Source: Dama dama (taxonomy: Eukaryota > Chordata > Mammalia > Artiodactyla > Cervidae). Taken from it: 64,000 nt of DNA. The stretch's first letter is position 1; each line of letters starts with the position of its first letter. The notes under the pieces were generated by a model, which did no database searches, was not told the DNA's origin, and saw only the letters and a list, made by a program, of their open reading frames with translations. This document shows, piece after piece, positions 9,050-20,657 of this stretch. The stretch lies in assembly GCF_033118175.1 (NCBI RefSeq), contig NC_083696.1, forward strand, positions 35,759,001 to 35,823,000. The letters run 5' to 3'. A program made the translations under genes and the position numbers.

Positions 9050-12000
9050 ATGGGCCCCGCACCTGCAAGAGCGGAGCATCGCGGAACTGCTGGGGAGCCG
9101 GAGGTGGGCGAGCGGCCTGGGAGGAAGGGATGCGCAGCGTGCCGGAGACAGCAGAACCTAACAGCTTGCTAGCGAGGGGCACGAGAGTGGCCCCTTAGGG
9201 CAGAGCCTCATTTCCCCCGATGCTTCCAGCTTAGGATACCGAGACAGGGCTTGCTAAGGGAGATAGAACTTGGCTTTACCTGCAAAGTAGTAAAGCCTAT
9301 GGACCGTCTCTGTTCGTTAGCTCTACACCTTGAGATTGAAGAGACCCGCCCCCATTCCGTTCCGCGGCTTGGGTCTTTCCCCTAAGTCCTTGTGGATCTT
9401 GGGCAGGATTTTCTCCCCTCCTGTGTCTAGTTTTGTTCTCCCCACGTGGTGGCAGTCCTGGTGCGCTACAGTAAGGCTCTTCCGGCTATGGAACCATGGA
9501 CGGGGGCGGAGCCCAGGGCTGCAGGGTAGGTTTGGGATCTCGCAGACCAGGGTTTGAAGCCTGCTCACAGTTTAATCATACCAACTGGAACCACAAGCTC
9601 AACGGAGCTTCGTTCAGGTGTTTGTTTTCTGTTAGTATTATTATAAGGATTGAATGAGCTATTGAGTATATCCTTCAGAGCCAGTAGGCTCCATCACTGA
9701 GCACTTAATGTATACTGATATAGCCTATAGTCAGGGCTTGCTGGGGCAGGGGGTGCGTGTGTGTAACCTGGCAGTATTTGGATAGAGCAAGAGTGGAGTT
9801 GGCATTTGCGACGTTCCAGAACTAACTCAGCAGAAGAGAAGGTCTTGTTACTTGGAAGTACAAGGAGCTCAGTTATTGCTTCCAGGGCCCATTCAGCTAC
9901 CACCCCTACTGACTCCAAGCAGAGCTACATGCTTGTGCTGTTAGATAGATGGGAACCCTCAACTCAAGGAGTTTTCAGTCTAGAGCACAGTAAATTCTTT
10001 TAACTAAAAATTATTCTGAGTTTTACACAATCCGATTCCTGTTCAAGAGAGATCAGGAGCAGGTGAAGCCTTTACCTGCATCTGGTCCTGGTGGCTCGAC
10101 AGGCAGTGGATGCTGGGTGTCTGTGATGTCACCCTGGCTTCTCTCTCTCATTGGCCACAGGTGATGGAGTCAGCTCTGGAAGGCACAGGCAAAGAGGGGA
10201 AGAAGGAATCCTTAAAGAAACGTAAGATAGCTGGGTCTCCAGGGGAGGGCCTCCTGCAGCCTGTGAAGCTCAGCCGGGCAGAACTGTACAAGGAGCCTAC
10301 CAATGAGGAGCTCAGTCGCCTTCGGGAGACTGAGAGTCTGTTCCATTCCAGCTTGCTTCGTTTACAGGTACTGTTGGGTGGTTGGGGCTTGGATTAGAGG
10401 GATGGGCTGAGACCCTGAGGCTGAAGTGCTACTTTCTCCTGCACCATCTTACAGGTAGAGGAGTTACTAAAGGAAGTGAGGCTGTCAGAGAAGAAGAAAG
10501 AGCGGATTGATGCTTTCCTACGGGAGGTCAACCAGCGGATCATGAAGGTGCCCTCAACCCTTGAGACAGAGGTAAGTCAAGTAGTGGAGGGAATTGGAAA
10601 GCCGAGAAAAGGTTCTCAGGGACCTTGCTATTCTCTGAAGGGGATGGGGTGCTAGGGAGCTCATTCTCACTGCCAGAAGGCTCAGCTGGGAGTGCAGTCA
10701 CTTATTTGTTCATTCAGCAAACACTTATGTGCCTTGCAGTAGTTGTGTTCTTAGGATGTGTTGTGGTTAGTCGCTCAGTAGTGTCCGATTCTTTGCGACC
10801 CCGTGGACTGTAGCCCACCAGGCTCCTCTGTCCATGGGGATTCTCCAGGCAAGAATACTGGAGTGGGTTGCTATGCCCTCCTCCAGGGGTTCTTAGGATA
10901 CATCAGTGAGCAAAGCAGCCTGTGTTCTAGTGTTGGAATATGGACAATAATATAATGAACATGACAAGTAAACTGTATGGCAGTGTTAGAAAGTGGTGGT
11001 AAGCACTATGGAAAAAGGAAGAAGGACACATTAAGGGGATCATGGGAATATCAGAGGATGAGAGTGGTTGGCAACTTTAAATAGGGTGGTTGAGGTAGGC
11101 CTTACTAAAGTGACATTTGTGTAAAGAAAGTGAGTCAGCCATATAGATATTTAAGGGAAGAAGAACATTCCAGGAAGGGGAAACAGCCAACACAGAGGCT
11201 CAAAGGCAAGAATAGGTCTGGTACTTCCTTGGAATGAGTGAAGGGAAGATAGAAGGAGGTGAGTTTAGGAAGGTAATGGAGGAAGCGGGTATATCATGCA
11301 GGGCCTTGTGCATCAGAACAAGGGTTTGAGCTGTTGCTTTGGGGCTTCCCTGGTGGCTTAAATGGTAAAAAATCTGCCTGTAACACAGGAGACCTGAGTT
11401 TGATCCCTGGGTCAGGAAGATCACCTGGAGAAGGGAATGGCAACCTACTCCAGTATTATTGCCCGGAGGATTCCATGGACAAAGGGGCCTGGCTGGGCTA
11501 CAGTCCACGGGGTTGCCAAGAGTCGGATACAACTGAGGGACTAACACTTTGGGTGAGCTGGGGATAACGACAATGTTTTGTTTTTGTTTTGTTTTGTTGT
11601 TGTTATTTTATAAAGTGATTCTGTGATCTAACTTCAGTTTTAAGAAGTTCACCCAGACTATTAAAAGTAGAATGGAGGGGAACAAAGATGAAATCAGGGA
11701 GACTAGTTAGGAACCTGTTGTGCAGTAATCCACTGCAAAATGCCTCCGACTAGGATAGAGTAGAGAAGTGATCAGTGTCTGGATACCTTTTGAAAGTGAA
11801 ATGGGTGTTTGTTTCCTCTTAACCTTTATTTATTTATTTGGCTGCACTGGGTCTTAGTGGTGGCATGCTCACCCTTAGTTGCAGCTTGTGTGATCTAGTT
11901 CCCTGACCAGGGATTGAACCCATACCCCCTGCATTGGGAGTGCAGAATCTTAGCCACTGTACCATCAGGGAAGTCCCCAAATGGGAGTTCTTAACAGAGA

Positions 12001-15000
12001 TGAGTCAAGGTGATTTAAACATTTTTAGCTTGAGCAGCTAGTATGGAGTTGCCTTAATGGGGAAGACATATTTATAGGAAGATCAGGAGTTTGGTTTCAG
12101 ACGTTTTGACATGCTGAATTTGAGATGTCTACTAGACATTAAGGGGATGTGTTAGGAAGGTAATCAAATATGTGTCACTGTCTCTGTTTCCACAGCTGAC
12201 CAACCAGGAATGGCTCCCAGATGGGGTTCAAGTCCCTATCCACCAAGTGCCCTATACTGTGAAGGGCCGTTTCCATTTCTTGCCCCCAGCCCAGGTCACT
12301 GTTGTGGGAAGTTACCTTCTGGGCACCTGCATCCGGCCGGACATCAATGTGGATGTGGCACTGACCATACCCAGGGTAAGATCCAGAGTTTGGGATGGAG
12401 AGGTCTGCCATTCCACCACCTACAAATCCTGGATCCCTTTCTTTTTCCCACCTCGCATTTGCCAGAGGGTTGAAATTTGAATTTTGAATCTAAAGAACAG
12501 ACCACTGCAGTTGTCCTGACGGAGCAGCACTTTGCCTTCCTCATCCAAGATATGGTGTTGCTGGCCTTGACTTTGGCATCCTCGCCAGCAGATGGGGTTG
12601 CCAAGCTTTGCTCTCAACCTTGGCTTCATCTTGGCCCCCAAGTCCTCCATCAGCAAACAATTAAGCGACTTGGCCATCTCTCTCTCTTCTCCTGCCCCCC
12701 TCCAGGAGATCCTACAGGACAAGGATGGGCTGAACCAGCGCTATTTCCGCAAGCGTGCCCTCTACCTGGCCCACTTGGCTCACCACCTGGCCAAGGACCC
12801 ACTTTTCGGCAGTGTTCGCTTTTCCTACACCAATGGCTGCCACCTGAAACCCTCGCTGCTGCTGCGGCCTCACGGTGGGAGGCACACGTTGGGTGGAAGG
12901 CACAGCATGGGGTGATGGACAGATCTGGTAGGGGAGGCACAGGGCCCTTAAGTCCATGGTGAGAGAAGACTGGGGCCTCTGTTCTCAGGGGAAAGGTATT
13001 GGGACCTCAAGTCCTGAGGTGGGCAGGCATGGGACCCTTGTGGGGGGATAGTGCAGGGGCTTCTCTGACTCCAGGGCAGCTGCAGGGTCTCAGCATCACC
13101 CGTCTCCCCCCAGGGAAGGATGAGCGTTTGGTCACCGTCCGTCTGCATCCCTGCCCTCCACCCGACTTCTTCCGCCCGTGCCGCCTGCTGCCATCCAAGA
13201 GCAACGTGCGCTCTGCCTGGTACCGAGGGCAAAGTCCTTCGGGGGATGGTGAGTAGACAGTGGTGTCAAGGCTGGGTTGGAGGAAAGGGTATTGTGGGGC
13301 CCTCTCCTCTCATGGTCCCCCTTTCCTCCCACAGGTAGCCCAGAACCCCCCACCCCCCACTACAACACATGGCTCCTGCAGGACACGGCCCTTGAATCCC
13401 ACGTGCAGCTGTTGTCAGCTGTGCTGGGCTCAGCCTCAGGACTGAAGGATGGAGTGGCACTTCTGAAGGTCTGGCTGCGGCAGCGGGAACTGGACAAGGT
13501 GAGCTGGAAATGGCCCGGTTTCCCCGGGCCTCGCTGAGTGTTGGGCTCGCTCTGAGCTTCAGCCTCTCCATCCCCTTCTCCCTCAGGGCCTGGGAGGATT
13601 CAGCGGGTTCCTTGTCTCCATGGTGGTGGCCTTCCTCGTGTCCACACGCAAGATCCACACCACCATGAGCGGCTACCAGGTGCTGAGAAGCACCCTGCAG
13701 TTTCTGGGTGAGGCGGCTGGACTCGGAAAGGCCAAGGGTCCTGATCATCCCCATCAGGGATCATTTGGTTTGTTGTCCTCAGACAGAGGAGTAAAGTGAA
13801 CCTCTGAGTCAGACAGTTGCAGTCACCTGTCTGGAGCGTGGGTGTCACAGGGACTGGGTCCTTAGAAAGGAGGATACCTTCTGACACCACCACCTTCTCT
13901 GGTTCATTTCAGCCAGTACAGATCTGACCGTCAACGGGGTCAGTTTATGCTTCAGCTCAGATCCCTCCCTGGTGAGTAGGGCGGTGCTGAGTTTGGTCTT
14001 CCCAGGTGGCGCTAGTGGTAAAGAACCCGCCTGCCAATGCAGGAAACATAAGAGACAAGGGTTTGATCCCTGGGTTGGGAAGATCCCCTCGAGGAGGCCA
14101 TGGCAACCCACTCCAGTATTCTTGCCTGGAGAATCCCATGGATAGAGGAGCCTGGTGGGCTAGTCCACGGGATCACGAAGAGTTGGACACGACTGAAGCA
14201 GCTTAGCACGCACACACAAGTCGGCCCGGAGCCCTGAAGTTAAGGCCCAGCCCTGACTGGCTTCTCTCTCCCTCTCCCAGCCGGCCCTGGCTGACTTCCA
14301 CCAGGCCTTCCCTGTTGTCTTCCTGGACTCCTCGGGCCGTCTCAACCTCTGTGCTGATGTCACTGCTTCCACTTACCACCAGGTACCAGTTGTCTCCCAG
14401 TGTCCCAGCCCAGACCCATCCCTTCTGCCAGCACCAGGGCACCAGCAACTCCTCTCTAGAGCCTGTCTCTGCGTCTGGGCCCTGGGTTCAGTAAGGGGAG
14501 AGAGCAGTGCTGCTGGTCTCACGTGGCGGGTTCCTTGCTTGCTCCGTGACCCCAGGTGCAGCATGAGGCTCGGTTGTCTATGGCGCTCCTGGACAGCAAA
14601 GCTGACGATGGGTTCCAGCTGCTCTTGATGACTCCCAAACCCATGATCCGGGCTTTTGACCACATCGTGCAGTGAGTTTCAGGGTGATGTGTCAATGAGT
14701 CCTGTTGCCTCAGGGCTAGTGAGGGGGCCGAGATCTTCCAACTGGTACTCTGATCGATCTCCCTAGTGATGGCGGGGGTGATACCTGGGGCCAGCAGTAC
14801 TTGATGCCCCCTCTTTGTCCCTCCCTGCCCCCACACCCCCCAGCCTCCGTCCACTGAGTCGCCTGCAGGCAGCATGTCACCGGCTGAAGCTGTGGCCAGA
14901 GCTCCAGGATCTCGGTGGGGACTATGTCTCAGCGGCTTTGGGCCCACTCACCACCCTCCTGGAGCAGGGCCTGGGGTCCCGGCTGCAGCTGCTGGCCCAC

Positions 15001-18000
15001 TCTCGGCCCCCAGTCTCAGAGGTGAGGCGGGGTGGGGTGGGGAGTTTCTGGGACTGAGAGAGGAGGACCCTGGGGCCCAGGGGATACACAAGATACACCA
15101 TCCCTCTAACTAGAAAGGGGGTTTCCTGACCCAGCTGGGGGCACTTGGACTGAGCTCGGCCTCTCTACACCCTGCAGTGGGACATCAGCCAGGAGCCACC
15201 AAAGCATAGAGATCCGGGTGTCCTGACCCTGGGATTGCTCCTCCGGCCTGAGGGGCTGACCAGTGTTCTTGAGCTGGGTCCTGAGGCTGACCAGCCTGAG
15301 GTGAGGAGCTGGGGGTCTCGGGTGATTTTGCCCTGTCTTGGGAAGCCCAGCGTGTGCGCTGGCAGGAGTGGGGTGGACTATCCTCTTGGCCCCTGGCTCA
15401 AGGCCTGTCGGGAGATTTCTGACAGAACCCCTTCCCTGTTGCTCTCTCCTACCATCATTGTCTTCTCCCTAGGCTGCTGACTTCCGCCAGTTCTGGGGCT
15501 CTCGCTCCGAGCTTCGGCGTTTCCAGGATGGAGCCATTCGGGAAGCTGTGGTCTGGGAGGCTGCGTCTATGGCCCAGAAGCGTCTCATTCCCCACCAAGT
15601 GGTCACTCATCTCTTGGCACTGTGAGTGTTAGCATCTGAATGCCAGGAGGCGGGAATGGGCTGCGGAGCCTTTTAGGAGGCTCTGGCCCAAGCTTTTGGG
15701 GTGAGCTGCTCATATCCAGCAGCTCTCTCCCTGGCCCCCACTGCCCACACTCTCTGTGCCCCTTTTCCAGCCACGCTGACATTCCAGATACCTGTGTCCA
15801 CTATACGGGGGGCCTCCTGGACGCACTGATCCAAGGCCTGAAAGAGGTGAGGGCCCTGGTTCAGAGCTGGGGTCAAGGCTAGGGACGGCTGGGTGAGTAG
15901 CCTGTGTGGCTGGATTTGGTGGGGGCGGGAATGGGGCTGGAGAGCCGCCCTGACCTTAGCCAGGCTGCACTTCCCTGAGTGTCCAGCAGGGGGCCCTCTG
16001 GCTCTGCGGCAGCAGCAGGGCTGCCTCCTGGTTGGTCCGGCTCTCCTGTAAGGTCCTGCCCTGCCGATTGTCTTTTCTCCTCCCCTCAGACCTCCAGCAC
16101 CGGTGAGGAGGCCCTGGCAGCTGCAGTGCGTTGCTACGACGACCTCAGCCGCCTGCTGTGGGGCCTGGATGGTCTGCCGCTGACCGTGTCTGCCGTGCAG
16201 GGCGCTCACCCTGTGCTGCGCTATACTGAGGTCAGGAGCAGGGAGCCCCTTCCGCTGGGTGACACCCCCCTCTGCCTCACCCATCCAGTACTCTCCCTTC
16301 CAGCGCCCTGACTCTGGGCACCCCCTCCCCGTCCTCTTCCTCAGCCTCCCTTCTCCCGCAGGTGTTCCCGCCAACCCCAGTCCGTCCAGCCCACTCCTTC
16401 CATGAGCAGCTGCGAGAGCGGGCCTCGCTGTTGCCCCGGCCTGACAAGCCCTGCCCAGCCTACGTGGAGCCCATGACTGGTGAGGGAGCGCTTGCAAGGG
16501 GCCCAAAGGGACCGCTCTCCACCCCCGGCCGTAGGCTGAGGCCTCCCCCTCCTCTCCACAGTGGTGTGCCACCTGGAGGGCAGTGGGCAGTGGCCACAGG
16601 ATGCCGAGGCCATTCGCAGGGTCCGTGCCGCCTTCCAGCTGCGCCTGGCGGAGCTGCTGACTCAGCAGCACGGGCTGCCATGCCGCGCCACGGCCACGCA
16701 CACCGACGTCCTCAAGGTTAGGCGGGCGCTGGGCAGGGATTCGGGGGGAGGAAGGGACGGGGTGTCAGGGTGCCCCTCTCCCACCCTCTCCCCTCTTCCC
16801 ACAGGACGGGTTTGTGTTCCGGATCCGTGTGGCCTACCAGCGGGAGCCGCAGATCCTGAAAGAGACGCGCAGCCCCGAGGGGATGGTCTCGCTGAGGGAC
16901 ACCCCCGCCTCCCTCCGCCTCGAGAGGGACACGAGGCAGTTGCCCCTGCTCACCAGTGCCTTGCATGGGTAAGGCCACCTGCATAGGCTCTTGGAGACCC
17001 TCTCCCAGTCCCTCCTGGTCGCCTGGCCATCTGTCTGCAGAGTCAGGCCAGTTAGGGATGTGAGTGCTGGGCTGGAGTCAGGCAAGTGCTAGAAGTGCTA
17101 GGATTCTGGCCCTGCCAAAAGCTTAACTGGCTTTGTCCCTTGAGCCCAAATCCCCCCCCCGACATACCTGATTTTTCTCATCTGTAAAATGGTAATCATG
17201 CTAGGAACAACCTCTTGTGGTTACGAAGACATGAGATCATACATGTATGATCATATAGCACATTCGCACAGAGGCCAGTGTTGGGTGAACGTTGAGTGAA
17301 CAGTTGGGCTGAGAGTCTGTCCTTGGGAGAACGAAGTAGTTAGCAGCGATGGTGCTGCAGCGTTTGCTGCCCTGGAGTACTTGCCAGACGGTCTTCGGGT
17401 CTGCGGAGGCTGCGCTCTGGGGTTTGAAGTCAATAAAAAGGAGCTGCCAGAATTTTTGTACCGCTGTTTGTCAAGATGTCACTTATATGGAACTTAAAAA
17501 CCTCCTGAAGTCCAAAAAAATTATGTTAATTGATGTTAGAGAGCCATGGGAAATTGGTGAGCATGGAAAAATCCCCGGGTCCATCAATATACCATTGGAG
17601 GATGTAGGTAAAGCTCTACAGATGAACCCAAAAGACTTCACAGAGAAGTACAAAGAAGTAAAGCCATCCCAATCTGGCAATCTGGTGTTTTCTTGTTTAG
17701 CTGGAGTGAGAAGCAAGAAAGCTGTGGTCACAGCAAAGGCTCTGGGCTTTAACAGTGCTCAGCACTATGCTGGAGGATGGAAGGAATGGGCAACCTATGA
17801 ACTTTCAGAGAAGAAACAAGGAAATTGAATTTTGGAATACAAGCTGACCGTTTCCTTGTGTACATGCAGTCCAGAACAGTGGCATAAGCATAAGAATAAA
17901 AATGTAGCCCTGGAACCACTGGTTAATGGGAAAGGGATTTTGTATAAGTCAAAAAAAAAAAGAAAGTCTGTCCTTGGGCCCAAGTGCCTGCGCCTCACCG

Positions 18001-20657
18001 CCTTTACCCTCTTCTTCCCACAGGCTCCAGCAGCAGCACCCAGCCTTCTCAGCTGTGGCTCGGCTGGCCAAGCGGTGGGTGCGTGCCCAGCTCCTGGGTG
18101 GGGAGGTCACCGATGAGAGCCTGGACCTGGTGGCTGCTGCCCTGTTCCTGCACCCTGAGCCCTTCACCCCTCCCAGGTGATGCCCTCCACGTTTCCCCTA
18201 GCCAGGAAGTTTCCCGGGGTCAGCTGTCACCCTTGCTGCCTCAGTCCACATGGGAGAGGTGACCGAACCTAGGGGCAGAAGGGGTTCTAAGACACCCCCA
18301 CCCTCCGCAGTCCAGACTAAGGGCACGTGGCTGGGCCCCTGACACTCTGCTCACTCCTTCCTCTCAGCTCCCCCCAGGTCGGCTTCCTCCGGTTCCTTTT
18401 CCTGATGTCAACCTTCGATTGGAAGAACAACCCCCTAATTGTCAACCTCAACAATGAGCTCACTGGTAAGCGGTATGATGAGAGTCAGACTACTGGAAGA
18501 ACTACCGTTTGTGGGTTGCAGAGGCGGGCAGGCAAGGGTTTTCCCTGTCAGCCTGTTAGGTTTTCTCTCTGCTTACCGCACCTGGGATGTCTGTTCCTGA
18601 TTCTGGCTGCCTAGGGATGGGGAAATGTTAAGGAGGAAGAGGACCAGATCCAGCCTTCAGGGAGCTGTGAGGCTGTAGAGATGTGGTTTGCCCACGTAAT
18701 GATCAGAAACAGAACGCACTGGGGGCAGTGAGCAGGCTACCTAGGGGACTGTGGAGGGAAGAAGAGGGACTCTGCAAACCAGGTCAGAAGTCTTAAGGTG
18801 GACCAGGGAACTGTGTAGGTGGGAGTAGGTGCCCAGACCTCAAAGTGTGAGTGATGACTTCTGTTTGTAACGTGAGGAACTCCTGGTCCCAGCAGAGAGG
18901 AGGGTGTCAGCTTTCTAATTCCCCAGGTGTGTGGGAGCCCAGGGGAGGAGGGGGCCAGGGGCAGGCCTCAGCTTGTGCAGGCCCGGAAACCAGACCAGGA
19001 TGCCAGGCAGTGGAAAATTCTGCTTTGGGCCCAGGCTGGAAGTTTACCACCCTGCCTGATTGAGGCAGATGCAGTGTCCCTTTCATCACTTACGCCATGT
19101 TGGGGATGTTGGAGACTCCCTGTGGTGGGCACAGTGGGAGGACTTGGAGCAGTAGGGGGTGTCTGGGGAGAGAGGTCAGCTGACCCAGGACCCCCTGTAA
19201 TTCACAGCGGAAGAGCAGGTGGAGATCCGCAGTGTCTTTCTGGCAACCCGGGCAAAGCTCCCCGTCATGGTCATTGTTACCCCCCAGGATCGCAAAAGCT
19301 CCGTGTGGACACAGGATGGACCCTCGCCCCAGGTTTCGTTGCATTCTTGCTCCCAAATGTGTAGTTTTCTCCCTCAAGGAAAAAGCAGGCGCCCAGCCTG
19401 GGCTAAGAGAGACCCGTGGTCAGGTCTGACCTGCATAACCTGTGTGTGCCTCCCCAGATCCTCCACCAGCTCGTGGTCCTGGCAGCCGAGTCCTTGCCTG
19501 TCCTAGAGAAGCAGCTTATGGATCCCCGGGGGCCCGGAGACATCAGGGTAAGCCCCTGACCCAGGCTGACTCCGGGGGCTTGGGGGGCTCTGCCTTTGAG
19601 CCATGGAAGCCCAGAGTTCTTGGGCCCTTGTTTGGTGAGACTGAATTCAGAGAAGGCACCATAGCTGCCCACGGTGCCTGGCTGTGGAGGCTGGAGGAGA
19701 ACCGTGGCCCCAGCTTCGCTCTTGTAGCCCACGATCCTCCTGTGAAACCCAAGCTGCCACCAACTGGGTCCTGGTGTTCCCCCCTTGAAATGAGCATGTG
19801 GGCCCCTAATGGGGGGTCAGACAGAAGGGAAGGAAGAAAGCAGAGTGGGCCTGTGGAGGGGTTTGTGGTCCAGTTTCCAGCTCCCCAGTGGGCACTGCTG
19901 AGCCCTCCCTGCCCTTCTTCAGACGGTGTTCCGGCCACCATTGGACATGTACGACGTGCTGATCCACCTGGCCCCCCGCCACATCCCCCGGCACCGCCAG
20001 GCTGTGGACTCGCCGGCTGCCTCTTTCTGCCGGGGCCTGCTCACTGAGCCAGGGCCCTCCTCTCTCATGCCCGTGCTGGGCTATGATCCGCCTCAGCTCT
20101 ACTTGGCACAGCTCAGGGTAGGTCCTTGAGGGCTGGCTGGCCCTGGGGAGGAGGCTTCCAGGTGAGCTGGGGCCGTGGCATTGGCTCTCAGGTTCCCACC
20201 TGTAGTCTTTTTCCGGTCCTGCCCTTTCCTAGGAGGCCTTCGGACACCTGGCTCTTTTCTTCTATGACCAGCATGGTGGAGAGGTGATCGGTGTCCTCTG
20301 GAAGCCCACCAGCTTCCAGCCCCAGCCCTTCAAGGTGAGCTGACTGGTGACAGTTGTCTGTTCCTGAGTGTGCACGTGTGTTCTGTGTAGGCGTGTGTGT
20401 CTGTGGCTCCACAGGTGACCCTGTGTCAGGCGTGAAGCGTGTGTGTCTCGGTGTCTCTGCGTATGCCTCTCATGACACTTCAATCCACGTGTCTCTGGCC
20501 CCCCCAGGCCTCCAACACGAAGGGACGCATGGTGGTGTCTCAAGGCGGGGAGCCAGTGATGGTGCCCAATGTCGAAGCCATCCTGGAGGACTTTGCCATC
20601 CTGGGCGAAGGCCTGGTCCAGACTGTGGAGGCCCGAAGTGAGAGGTGGACCGTGTGA
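9050..20657 (+). CDS. NOL6: Nucleolar protein 6 (Nrap/Utp22 family), 26 coding exons
   Basis: NOL6 is the metazoan Utp22 counterpart, a nucleolar structural subunit (UTP-C) of the small-subunit processome in early 18S pre-rRNA processing. Coding exons: 9050-9103, 10161-10367, 10455-10571, 12196-12375, 12706-12874, 13114-13248, 13335-13498, 13587-13707, 13913-13971, 14281-14382, 14556-14671, 14844-15021, 15178-15300, 15473-15621, 15771-15846, 16090-16230, 16362-16479, 16562-16716, 16805-16968, 18024-18176, 18368-18465, 19208-19332, 19458-19547, 19923-20117, 20233-20334, 20508-20657. All junctions are GT-AG and phases join exactly, giving 1146 codons, equal to human NOL6. The first exon encodes only 18 residues (MGPAPA...GEPE) and its ATG is supported by match to the human start. 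From family knowledge the protein is six Nrap domains alternating nucleotidyltransferase-like folds that lack catalysis with PAP/OAS1-like helical folds. No frameshift or stop was seen. Intron 9 carries a Bov-tA and intron 19 a TSTD3-like retrocopy. Confidence 0.97.
10755..10888 (-). mobile_element. Bov-tA SINE, antisense
   Basis: Antisense Bov-A unit. The direct repeat GTTCTTAGGAT flanks it (near 10746 and 10888), so it inserted into the L2. Confidence 0.85.
11342..11545 (+). mobile_element. Bov-tA SINE
   Basis: A complete head plus Bov-A unit in sense orientation, with a short CTTTGGG direct repeat on both sides. Confidence 0.85.
11825..11978 (-). mobile_element. tRNA-derived SINE (CHR type), antisense
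   Basis: Begins with TTTATTTATTTATTTGGC and ends 'catcagggaagtccc'. It lies in NOL6 intron 3. Confidence 0.75.
14005..14216 (+). mobile_element. Bov-tA SINE in NOL6 intron 9
   Basis: Complete sense copy between coding exons 13913-13971 and 14281-14382. It starts 34 bp after the donor site and leaves the acceptor pyrimidine tract intact. Confidence 0.88.
15983..15996 (+). promoter_or_regulatory. Candidate CTCF core motif in NOL6 intron 15
   Basis: CCAGCAGGGGGCCC matches the CTCF core CCASYAGRKGGCRS at 13 of 14 positions (C in place of R at position 13). Occupancy is inferred from the motif only. Confidence 0.4.
17115..17262 (+). mobile_element. MIR SINE fragment in NOL6 intron 19
   Basis: The MIR core 'ctcatctgtaaaatggtaat' at about 17179 and its downstream part are visible. 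It lies next to the left duplication of the TSTD3-like insertion. Confidence 0.6.
17314..17327 (+). repeat. 5' target-site duplication of TSTD3-like retrocopy
   Basis: AGTCTGTCCTTGGG is repeated exactly at 17965-17978. Confidence 0.92.
17349..17828 (+). CDS. TSTD3 (retrocopy): TSTD3-like rhodanese retrocopy, intact 159-codon ORF, in NOL6 intron 19
   Basis: This is an intronless copy of a single-domain rhodanese-like protein closest, from memory, to TSTD3 (thiosulfate sulfurtransferase-like domain containing 3). The product has a basic, possibly mitochondrial-targeting N-terminus (residues 1-40), then a rhodanese domain. The first rhodanese signature is IDVREPWEI (61-69). The active-site loop CLAGVR spans 116-121 with Cys116 as the predicted persulfide-forming residue, and the C-terminal signature is AGGWKEW (141-147). 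The inserted unit is 17328-17964: a 21-nt leader, the ORF, a 3' UTR with AATAAA at 17895-17900 and an oligo-A tail, flanked by exact 14-bp duplications (17314-17327, 17965-17978). It lies in sense orientation inside the NOL6 intron. A complete frame suggests a young or retained copy, but no promoter of its own is evident. Expression is unknown, so it may be a pseudogene. Confidence 0.8.
   Translation: MVLQRLLPWSTCQTVFGSAEAALWGLKSIKRSCQNFCTAVCQDVTYMELKNLLKSKKIMLIDVREPWEIGEHGKIPGSINIPLEDVGKALQMNPKDFTEKYKEVKPSQSGNLVFSCLAGVRSKKAVVTAKALGFNSAQHYAGGWKEWATYELSEKKQGN
17965..17978 (+). repeat. 3' target-site duplication of TSTD3-like retrocopy
   Basis: Exact copy of 17314-17327, just after the oligo-A tail. 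Confidence 0.92.

Larger units (their letters stand above)
10690..11640 (-). mobile_element. L2 LINE in NOL6 intron 3, antisense, interrupted
   Basis: Antisense L2 blocks at 10690-10756, 10889-11340 (including 'gaacattccaggaagggg' near 11163) and after 11546 are separated by two Bov-tA insertions. A TTTTG-rich run lies at 11572-11610. Confidence 0.6.

Noticed and set aside
12585..12600. CTCF-like CCAGCAGATGGGGT in NOL6 intron 4
   Set aside because: It breaks the invariant C near the 3' end of the core, so it was not reported as a site.
15673..16701. A 342-codon minus-strand open frame
   Set aside because: It spans several NOL6 exons and introns in antisense; GC-rich composition explains the lack of stops, and no family resemblance was seen.
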